Source of the DNA: Anaerolineaceae bacterium
GTDB lineage: Bacteria; Chloroflexota; Anaerolineae; Anaerolineales; Anaerolineaceae
Direction: 5' to 3'
Assembly (NCBI GenBank): GCA_027348305.1
Contig: DAIEPS010000069.1
Span: 1-8,707 of the forward strand
Length of the DNA: 8,707 bases
Positions 1 through 4,965 of the stretch are shown here, piece by piece (position 1 is the first letter of the stretch; every line of letters begins with the position of its first letter). A program made the translations under genes and the position numbers. The notes under the pieces are model-generated. The model was not told where the DNA came from, made no database searches, and saw only the letters and a program-made list of their open reading frames with translations.

Positions 1-294
1 CAGATCTTCTGGGAGATCATCCTGCCGCTGGTGAAAGCCCCGATGGCCACCATTGCCACCCTGCTTTTTGTTGGGTTGTGGAGCAGCCTGCTCGTGCCCA
101 TCATGTATCTGCAAACCGTGGACTTGTACACCCTGCCGATCTATATTTCAACACTCTATAATATTAATTTGACCGTGCAGCCCTGGCCGACCATAATGGC
201 CGCTGCCGTGCTCACTACGGTTCCGCTGATGGTGGTTTTCTTCTTTGCCCAGCGTTATATTTTAGACAGCGTGGTCATCTCAGGGATGAAATAA
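1..294 (+). CDS. Sugar ABC transporter permease, MalG type (3' end only)
   Basis: Only the last 97 codons are present; the reading frame is open from base 1 and the start lies outside the window. The fragment begins in the tail of the EAA loop (QIFWEIILPLVKAP), the cytoplasmic segment that docks on the ATPase subunit in binding-protein-dependent importers. It then has a hydrophobic helix (ATIATLLFVGLWSSLLVPIM), a YTLPIYIS segment typical of the MalG/CUT1 branch, a last helix around TIMAAAVLTTVPLMVVFFFA, and the usual short tail after QRYILDSVVISGMK. The protein would sit in the cytoplasmic membrane and pair with a MalF-type permease. The NagZ-type gene begins three bases after the stop, so the pair is probably one operon, and the cargo is probably an N-acetylglucosamine oligosaccharide. 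The family call is firm; the substrate is inferred from the neighbour only. Confidence 0.9.
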   Translation, partial: QIFWEIILPLVKAPMATIATLLFVGLWSSLLVPIMYLQTVDLYTLPIYISTLYNINLTVQPWPTIMAAAVLTTVPLMVVFFFAQRYILDSVVISGMK

Positions 295-297
295 ATA

Positions 298-1896
298 GTG
301 AATGCATTAGATATTATTGGTCAAAAACTTCTCCTGGCATTTCAAGGTAAACAAATCACCTCCGAAATGCAGCATGAGCTTGCCAGCTACAAACCGGGCG
401 GCGTTACATTATTTCGCAGTTTTAACATCAGCAGTCCGGAGCAGATCAAGCAACTGGTTTCTGATCTTCAAGAACACGCCCGAACGCTGGGGTTACCGCC
501 TTTATTGATCGGTGCGGACCAGGAGGGCGGCCAGTTGATGGCCATCGGCGAAGGCACCACGCCCCTGCCTGGCAATATGGCGCTTGGCGCCGCGGGTTCA
601 ACGGAACTTGCGCGAAAAGCTGGAGAAGTACTTGGCCGTGAACTTTCGGCCATGGGCATCAACATGAACTACGCTCCCTGCTGTGACGTCAATATCAATC
701 CGCGCAACCCAGTGATCGGTACGCGTTCGTTTGGTGAAGACCCAAGACAGGTGGCTGCGATGGCCGCTGCCATGGTGGAGGGCATTCAGTCTCAAGGGGT
801 GGCGGCGGTAGCCAAGCACTTCCCGGGCCACGGCGACACTTCATCCGATTCACACCTCGGCCTGCCTTCACTGCCGCACAGCCTTGAACGCCTGCAGTCT
901 GTGGAATTTCTGCCTTTTCAAGCTGCCATTGACGCGGATGTGAAACTGACCATGAGCGCGCACATCGCCATGCCGGCCATTGACGGCGAAAATGCACCGC
1001 CTGCCACTTTATCTTCCGCTATTCTAAACGGGTTGCTGCGCAAGCAGCTTGGTTTTAATGGGGTGATCGTTTCTGATGCCATGGATATGCACGCCATCCA
1101 GCAGGGTGAACACCTGGGCGAAGAATGCGCCAGGGCGGCCACGGCGGGCATCGACCTGTTGCTGATCACGGCCGACCCCGCGGACCACAAGCGCGCATGG
1201 CAGGGATTAACCCGGTCGTATCAATACGACTTGCAATTCCGCGTGACTTGCGAATATTCTGCCGAGCGAATTGCTGCTCTAAAAGCCTGGCAGGCCGGCC
1301 ACAAAACCACACCCGGGCTGGAAGTGCTTGGCTGCCCTGAACACGTGGCAGTGGCAGACGAGATCGCGGAGCGTTCTGTGACCCTGGTGCGCGATGATGT
1401 TCATCTGCTGCCCTTACAATTGAATCCCGATCAACGTATTGTCGTGATCATTCCCAGACCTGCTGACCTCACCCCCGCGGACACTTCGTCTTACGTGGTG
1501 CCTGCATTAGCTGCATCCGTCCGCCAGTATCACCCCAATGTGGATGAGATCGTCATCCCGTTCGCGCCGAACGCAGAGGTCATCGAGAAAACGCTGAAAC
1601 AAGTGCAAGGCGCTGCATTGGTTATCATAGGCACATTGAATGCTTTTGACTGCCCCTCTCAGGCCGAATTGATCAACCAGGTGCTTCAAAGCGGCATCCC
1701 AACTGTGGTGGCAGCCCTGCGCATGCCCTATGACTTGACTGTCTTTGAACAGGCTGCGACTTATTTATGTACATACAGCATTCAATCGCCATCCATGAAC
1801 GCGCTGGCAAAGGTCTTGTTTGGAAAACTCGAAGCACAAGGTCGTTTACCAGTTTCCATCCCCGGGCTGTACCCAAACGGTTACCGCCTGGATTGA
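298..1896 (+). CDS. nagZ: GH3 beta-N-acetylhexosaminidase, two-domain NagZ type
   Basis: A 532-residue cytoplasmic enzyme (no signal peptide) that removes terminal beta-N-acetylglucosamine. The N-terminal barrel (about 1-330) carries the NagZ signature KHFPGHGDTSSDSH at residues 173-186, whose Asp184/His186 pair is the acid/base dyad specific to this branch of GH3. The nucleophile is Asp260 in VIVSDAMDM. ADQEGG (73-78) and GTRSFGEDP (141-149) are other conserved active-site segments. Residues from about 355 form an alpha/beta GH3 C-terminal domain ending GRLPVSIPGLYPNGYRLD, so it resembles the longer Gram-positive form rather than the single-domain proteobacterial NagZ. The GTG start follows AGGGA (282-286) at an 11-base gap and lies three bases after the permease stop, which suggests translational coupling. 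Next to a sugar importer and near a chitinase, its likely substrate is imported chitobiose or a longer GlcNAc oligomer; cell-wall recycling is the alternative. Some Asp/His-dyad GH3 enzymes are phosphorylases, which cannot be excluded here. Residues about 300-320 diverge from the usual family pattern. Confidence 0.93.
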   Translation: MNALDIIGQKLLLAFQGKQITSEMQHELASYKPGGVTLFRSFNISSPEQIKQLVSDLQEHARTLGLPPLLIGADQEGGQLMAIGEGTTPLPGNMALGAAGSTELARKAGEVLGRELSAMGINMNYAPCCDVNINPRNPVIGTRSFGEDPRQVAAMAAAMVEGIQSQGVAAVAKHFPGHGDTSSDSHLGLPSLPHSLERLQSVEFLPFQAAIDADVKLTMSAHIAMPAIDGENAPPATLSSAILNGLLRKQLGFNGVIVSDAMDMHAIQQGEHLGEECARAATAGIDLLLITADPADHKRAWQGLTRSYQYDLQFRVTCEYSAERIAALKAWQAGHKTTPGLEVLGCPEHVAVADEIAERSVTLVRDDVHLLPLQLNPDQRIVVIIPRPADLTPADTSSYVVPALAASVRQYHPNVDEIVIPFAPNAEVIEKTLKQVQGAALVIIGTLNAFDCPSQAELINQVLQSGIPTVVAALRMPYDLTVFEQAATYLCTYSIQSPSMNALAKVLFGKLEAQGRLPVSIPGLYPNGYRLD

Positions 1897-1919
1897 ATTC
1901 TTCTCCTTTTGTAGTGAAA

Positions 1920-1968
1920 GAAACTGCCCCGCATCCTTGGTCAAGATGGCTGGGGCAGTTTCGTTTTT
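1920..1968. terminator. Two-way Rho-independent terminator between convergent genes
   Basis: GAAACTGCCCC (1920-1930) and GGGGCAGTTTC (1952-1962) are a perfect 11-bp inverted repeat. The intervening bases continue the stem imperfectly (CATCCTTG against CAAGATG, with small bulges), giving a long hairpin. On the + strand it is followed by GTTTTTG (1963-1969), ending the permease/nagZ transcript. On the - strand the complement is followed by TTTCTTTC-like sequence, so it could also stop read-through from the convergent chitinase. Confidence 0.88.
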
Positions 1969-1976
1969 GTAGACAA

Positions 1977-2031
1977 GACCCCCGCGGAGTGGATGAATAG
2001 AAGAAGTCGCGACATTCAAACCGCGGGGGTC
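1977..2031. repeat. Perfect 11-bp inverted repeat, possible chitinase terminator
   Basis: GACCCCCGCGG (1977-1987) and CCGCGGGGGTC (2021-2031) pair perfectly across 33 bases. Nested inside are TGAAT (1994-1998) with ATTCA (2014-2018), and the self-complementary GTCGCGAC (2006-2013). It lies 32 bases beyond the chitinase stop on that strand. The run of T expected after a terminator is weak on the - strand (TTGTCT) and absent on the + strand. A backup terminator or stabilising 3' hairpin for the chitinase message is the simplest reading; the nested symmetry would also fit a protein-binding site. Confidence 0.6.
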
Positions 2032-2062
2032 AAGAAATAAAGGAGTCTGAGTAAAAAACTCT

Positions 2063-4012
2063 CTATTTCACCAATGTGATCTTTCCAAACGTCTTTGGGT
2101 CAGCATAGGTGCGGATGTTTGAAGTCGATAGCATCGTTTCCTGGCTGCCGCCAACTGTATCCGTGTCACTCGGGCTGATGTTCATGCCGAAAACCGACCC
2201 TTCGGTGAGGGTGATGCCGGAGAGGGATCCGGCTGGGATGAAAGCTTCAAGGGTATAGCCGGTATTCGTTGTGGTGTACGCCATTTTAAGCCCTGGTATT
2301 TCACCGGGAGCATTGGCGCCGTTGAACCACGCGTAGCCAACCGCAGGCACCTTTGCAAGGTCGCCAAGCGACAATCCGATCTGAAAGTCATCATCGTTCA
2401 TGCCCGGGTTGTCATAATCTTTGTCCAACTGGGTGTCGAGTTGAATCTCCATGTGGTCGCCGTGCCAGAGTGTATCGTCCGCCGCGGATTGGACGTGGCT
2501 GTCGTCAGTCACCTGGAAGGCGAAATACAGCCCCTCAGGCGCCCAGCCTGCCCACGCTTTGGCAGACAGGTCTTCCGGTCCGCTCCAACTGGTGGGGGCC
2601 GCATTGAAGACCACCTGGCTTTCCTGATCCAATACGAAATCAGGTGCTTCGGGCCAGTCGGTCAATTGACCATCCAGATTAACATTGCTGACCTCATGCA
2701 GGTTTGCCTCGAATGGTCGCGGAACCATCACCCTGGGCATGGAGGTGGGTTTGACGGGGCCGCCATTCTCGAACCCTGCGGTGATACCGTCCACCAAGCT
2801 CTGATCGCCCTGGCTGATCTCCCAGATCATCACTCCCGCAAGCCCTTGATCCTTAACATAACCTGCCTTGGCTTCAAGCGACCGCGCGTCGTCAAAACTG
2901 ATGAAAGTCTGGCTGGCTGGGTCGTAAAGCCAGGGTACGTTCGCTTCCTGGCTCCAATAGTATGACCAGGTGGGAAGGTAGCGGTCACGGATGTCGTTAT
3001 ATTCGAAGGCGCCGGCTTCGTAAGTGCCGGGCGCAGCCCCCGTCGCGGATTGATACAAACCGTGTTCCACATCTGCCACACCCGTCCAGCCGCGGCCGTA
3101 GAAGGGCACGCCCATCACCAGCTTGCCGGCGGGCACGCCTTCCGCCAGGTAGGTTTGCACGGTGGCGTCTGCGTTGAGGGCAGCGTTTGCGGGGTCATTG
3201 CCTGGTCGGTAGAGCGGTGCATTGAAATTGGTGGTTGAATCCCAAGTGCCGTGGAAGTCGTAGGTCATCAGGTTGATCCAATCCACGGCGGCGGCGATGC
3301 CGGGCAGGTCCAGGTTGCGGATGCTGCCAGGTCCGACCGGGGCGGCTATGGTCAACAAATAATGCTGATTTGTTGTCGTACCTAAAGCGTCCATCTGCAG
3401 GCGCAGTTCGTTGAGCAGCAGCGTGAAGTTGGCTTTGTCTGCGGGCGAGCCGTTGGTCATTCCGCCGCTCACCGGGTATTCCCAATCGATATCGATGCCG
3501 TCAAAGACACCGGCGTATTGTTTAAGATACAGGTCGATGCAGGAGGCGGCGAAGTGCTGACGTGACGCCTCATCCTCGGCAGCGTTTGAGAAATTGCCAG
3601 ACCAGTTCCATCCCCCCACTGAGATGAGCACCTTGAGCTGCGGGTTCTGCTGCTTCAGCTCAAGTAATTGGTTGAAATTGCCGTGGAAGGCGGCGTTGCT
3701 TTTGTCTGCTTTGCCTGTGATGCTTTCGTTGGCCGCATAGACTTTATCCACATCCGCGGCGGGGTCGCCCAGCACGCACTCGCCGCTCGGTGAAACGTTC
3801 GAGAATGCGTAGTTGATATGGGTCAATTTCAGGGTGGGGGTGGCTTTAAGCGGAACTCCCCGGGCGGCTGCCCAGGAGGGGTAATATCCGATGATCATCT
3901 TGCCCGTGGCTTGTACGGGGATTGACGTTGTGGCTGTGGGGTTCTGCGGCGTGCATCCGTTCAGGCACAGCGCCAGGATGAGGGTGAAAATGAGAACTTT
4001 GATTTTTAACAT
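2063..4012 (-). CDS. GH18 chitinase lipoprotein with C-terminal CBM9-like domain
   Basis: A 649-residue exported enzyme that cleaves beta-1,4 bonds in chitin. The start ATG (4012-4010) was chosen over an in-frame start 17 codons upstream because a strong AGGAGGAG (4024-4017) precedes it and the protein then opens with a lipoprotein signal peptide: a basic start, a hydrophobic run and the lipobox LNGC with Cys20. A Thr/Pro/Gln-rich linker follows. The GH18 barrel runs from about residue 38 to 412: SVGG at 131-134, the catalytic motif DGIDIDWE at 171-178 with Glu178 as acid, MTYDFHG at 249-255, and VMIWEIS near 394-400. An insertion domain (about 310-380) of the chitinase A type sits inside the barrel. 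Residues about 440-649 form a beta-rich CBM9/DOMON-like domain (LDGQLTDW, HGDHMEIQLD), probably for binding sugar. The enzyme would be anchored on the outer face of the membrane and feed oligomers to the importer encoded at the start of the window. Its exact product pattern (endo or exo) cannot be read from the sequence. Confidence 0.93.
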   Translation of the reverse strand: MLKIKVLIFTLILALCLNGCTPQNPTATTSIPVQATGKMIIGYYPSWAAARGVPLKATPTLKLTHINYAFSNVSPSGECVLGDPAADVDKVYAANESITGKADKSNAAFHGNFNQLLELKQQNPQLKVLISVGGWNWSGNFSNAAEDEASRQHFAASCIDLYLKQYAGVFDGIDIDWEYPVSGGMTNGSPADKANFTLLLNELRLQMDALGTTTNQHYLLTIAAPVGPGSIRNLDLPGIAAAVDWINLMTYDFHGTWDSTTNFNAPLYRPGNDPANAALNADATVQTYLAEGVPAGKLVMGVPFYGRGWTGVADVEHGLYQSATGAAPGTYEAGAFEYNDIRDRYLPTWSYYWSQEANVPWLYDPASQTFISFDDARSLEAKAGYVKDQGLAGVMIWEISQGDQSLVDGITAGFENGGPVKPTSMPRVMVPRPFEANLHEVSNVNLDGQLTDWPEAPDFVLDQESQVVFNAAPTSWSGPEDLSAKAWAGWAPEGLYFAFQVTDDSHVQSAADDTLWHGDHMEIQLDTQLDKDYDNPGMNDDDFQIGLSLGDLAKVPAVGYAWFNGANAPGEIPGLKMAYTTTNTGYTLEAFIPAGSLSGITLTEGSVFGMNISPSDTDTVGGSQETMLSTSNIRTYADPKTFGKITLVK

Positions 4013-4016
4013 AATA

Positions 4017-4053
4017 CTCCTCCTGAAAACTTTTGAAATTTTCAGAGAAGGAG
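4017..4053 (-). promoter_or_regulatory. Leader hairpin that can hide the chitinase ribosome-binding site
   Basis: In the - strand transcript, TGAAAA (4044-4039) pairs with TTTTCA (4029-4024) around a nine-base loop. The stem continues outward: C4045-G4023, C4047-G4022, U4048-A4021, C4050-G4020, C4051-G4019, U4052-A4018 and C4053-G4017, with U4046 and U4049 bulged. This takes up all of the AGGAGGAG Shine-Dalgarno sequence. The transcript predicted from the -10 box would begin at about 4056, just before the left arm. Pairing was worked out by hand; no folding energy was computed. Confidence 0.5.
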
Positions 4054-4062
4054 AGTAACTCA

Positions 4063-4068
4063 ATTATA
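4063..4068 (-). promoter_or_regulatory. Likely -10 box of the chitinase promoter
   Basis: The - strand reads TATAAT here, a perfect consensus -10, placing the transcription start at about A4056 and giving a leader of about 44 bases. Seventeen bases upstream the -35 position reads GAATCA (4091-4086), a poor match to TTGACA. This fits a promoter that needs an activator. Confidence 0.6.
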
Positions 4069-4093
4069 AACCATCCCCTGTGATTTGATTCGT

Positions 4094-4105
4094 AATGCCG
4101 GCATT
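4094..4105. promoter_or_regulatory. 12-bp palindrome upstream of the chitinase promoter
   Basis: AATGCCGGCATT is a perfect palindrome centred about 43 bases before the predicted chitinase transcription start, next to its poor -35 element. That is where an activator contacting RNA polymerase often binds. It also lies 22 bases past the stop of the upstream GGDEF gene, but no run of T follows on the - strand, so it does not look like a terminator. Confidence 0.45.
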
Positions 4106-4107
4106 CA

Positions 4108-4121
4108 TAAAAGCGCTTGTT
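4108..4121. promoter_or_regulatory. Possible LacI-family site (AAGCGCTT core)
   Basis: TAAAAGCGCTTGTT contains the palindrome AAGCGCTT (4111-4118) with a central CG, the hallmark of LacI/CcpA-family operators. By eye it matches the Bacillus cre-like sequence TGAAAGCGCTTTCA at 10 of 14 positions. It is centred about 58 bases upstream of the predicted chitinase start. The core is short and could be chance. Confidence 0.3.
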
Positions 4122-4126
4122 TCAAA

Positions 4127-4717
4127 TTATTCAGGATCAACTTCTATTCTATTTTGACCATTTTGTTTGGCTATTTGAACCAGTTTTTCCACTGCATCAA
4201 TGAATTGGTCCACGGATTCGCCGTTGAACTGATGGATACCGGCGCTGGTGGTGATCCGTAATTCATCTTCAAATATGTTAAGTTCAATTGACTCGCGGAT
4301 TTGTTCGGCAACGGTCAACGCGTTGGGGGCTTTACAGGCTGGCAGAATGAGCATGAAAACATCCCCGCCAAAACGGCCGACAATGTCTGTCACCCTGACG
4401 CTTGAGGTGATGATCTTGGCAACCTCAGCCAGCACCCTGTCTCCCATGGGCAATCCGTATCGATCATTAACCTGTTTCAGGTCATCAAGATTAAACATCA
4501 CCAGACTTAATGGGTCCTTGGTTCTGGTGGCTCTTTTCGTTTCGTAATTCAGCCGCTCATATAATTCACTGCGATTATTGAGTTTTGTGAGAAAATCTTT
4601 GCGGCCCATTTCTTCCAATTGTTTGTTCTTTTCCACCTGGATGTTTTCCAATGCTATGGTGAGTTCTTTTACTTTATTGATCAGTTGCTCTTTTGTGAGG
4701 TCCTGAAATGAATTCAT
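4127..4717 (-). CDS. Degenerate GGDEF protein with intact c-di-GMP I-site
   Basis: A 196-residue cytoplasmic protein: an N-terminal helical, probably coiled-coil stretch (about 4-38), then one GGDEF domain (about 39-194). There are no membrane segments and no recognised sensor domain. The ATG at 4717 is preferred over the GTG one codon upstream because AGGAG (4728-4724) then sits at a six-base gap. Aligned by eye to the PleD cyclase, the guanine-binding Asn84 and Asp93 (VND...GD) are kept. The first metal-binding Asp is Asn76 (NLDDLK), and the signature is GGDVF (117-121), with Val120 replacing the Glu needed for catalysis. The usual YGH is YGL. The inhibitory-site motif RVTD (108-111) lies exactly at the family position, nine residues before the first signature Gly. 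Established cases such as PopA and PelD use a degenerate GGDEF with this site as a c-di-GMP receptor, so a receptor role is inferred and cyclase activity is unlikely. It lies 114 bases upstream of the chitinase on the same strand and diverges from the MFS/GH3 operon. Confidence 0.88.
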   Translation of the reverse strand: MNSFQDLTKEQLINKVKELTIALENIQVEKNKQLEEMGRKDFLTKLNNRSELYERLNYETKRATRTKDPLSLVMFNLDDLKQVNDRYGLPMGDRVLAEVAKIITSSVRVTDIVGRFGGDVFMLILPACKAPNALTVAEQIRESIELNIFEDELRITTSAGIHQFNGESVDQFIDAVEKLVQIAKQNGQNRIEVDPE

Positions 4718-4756
4718 CACTTGCTCCTAATTTATAAAGGCGGTTTTGATAAAACC

Positions 4757-4785
4757 ATTATAGTGGCCATGTCTTCTGAATACAA
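4757..4785 (-). promoter_or_regulatory. Likely promoter of the GGDEF gene
   Basis: On the - strand TTGTAT (4785-4780) and TATAAT (4762-4757) are separated by 17 bases, a good sigma-70-type arrangement with a perfect -10. The start would fall near 4750, leaving a leader of about 33 bases. That start lies inside a short inverted repeat, GGTTTT-GAT-AAAACC (4742-4756), which could form a 5'-end hairpin or act as a repressor site. Confidence 0.6.
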
Positions 4786-4789
4786 ACCC

Positions 4790-4799
4790 ATTGTACAAT
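4790..4799. repeat. 10-bp palindrome between the divergent promoters
   Basis: ATTGTACAAT is a perfect palindrome just upstream of the GGDEF -35 box and about 45 bases upstream of the -10 of the MFS operon. It could bind a regulator shared by both promoters. AT-rich palindromes of this length also arise by chance. Confidence 0.25.
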
Positions 4800-4833
4800 A
4801 AATGTCAAACAGAACTGCAAAGCATAAAATGGA

Positions 4834-4849
4834 TTGACACGGTTATAAT
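4834..4849 (+). promoter_or_regulatory. Likely promoter of the MFS/GH3 operon
   Basis: TATAAT (4844-4849) is a perfect -10 box and would start transcription near 4856. The matching -35 position (4821-4826, AGCATA) is poor. A perfect TTGACA lies at 4834-4839 but only four bases from this -10, so the two cannot work together as a normal pair. Used as a -35, TTGACA would call on TATGCA (4857-4862), a weak -10. The LacI-like operator directly downstream overlaps the start region in either case. Confidence 0.55.
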
Positions 4850-4858
4850 CTATTTTTA

Positions 4859-4872
4859 TGCAAACGGTTGCA
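4859..4872. promoter_or_regulatory. LacI-family-like operator before the MFS/GH3 operon
   Basis: TGCAAACGGTTGCA has perfect 5-bp arms (TGCAA/TTGCA) around a core with a central CG and one mismatched pair, the usual form of LacI/GalR-family operators. It is centred about nine bases after the predicted transcription start, a classic repression position. No LacI-type gene is present in the window, so the repressor would be encoded elsewhere. Induction by an oligosaccharide is the expected logic. Confidence 0.65.
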
Positions 4873-4891
4873 CAGCTTGGATAACAAGCTG
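4873..4891 (+). promoter_or_regulatory. Leader hairpin of the MFS/GH3 transcript
   Basis: CAGCTTG (4873-4879) and CAAGCTG (4885-4891) form a perfect 7-bp stem with the loop GATAA, beginning right after the operator. It would sit about 17 bases into a leader of roughly 110 bases. There is no run of T after it, so it is not a terminator. It may stabilise the 5' end of the message. A second weaker pair, TAAAGTT (4900-4906) with AACTTTA (4929-4935), lies downstream. The rest of the leader, up to 4965, is AT-rich with nothing else recognisable. Confidence 0.4.
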
Positions 4892-4965
4892 CTCTCTCTA
4901 AAAGTTGAAGAACTATTTGGTTTTTTGTAACTTTATCCTTTGAAAAATAATGACTGTTAGAGCAA

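Noticed and set aside
1200..1262. Possible local frameshift in the NagZ-type gene
   Set aside because: Residues about 300-320 depart from the family pattern, but the family-like sequence resumes in the same frame and neither other frame restores a better match; treated as divergence.
2441..2965. 174-codon open frame on the + strand inside the chitinase gene
   Set aside because: It is the opposite strand of conserved GH18 and CBM9-like coding sequence and has no family features; a shadow frame.
4013..4063. Chitinase start 17 codons upstream
   Set aside because: It would bury the lipoprotein signal peptide and use part of the leader as coding sequence, while the start at 4012 has a near-perfect ribosome-binding site.
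4094..4105. Palindrome AATGCCGGCATT as the GGDEF gene's terminator
   Set aside because: It has no loop of its own and no run of T follows on the - strand; a binding site fits better.
4834..4849. TTGACA and TATAAT read as one classic promoter
   Set aside because: Only four bases separate them, where about 17 are needed, so they cannot form a single -35/-10 pair.
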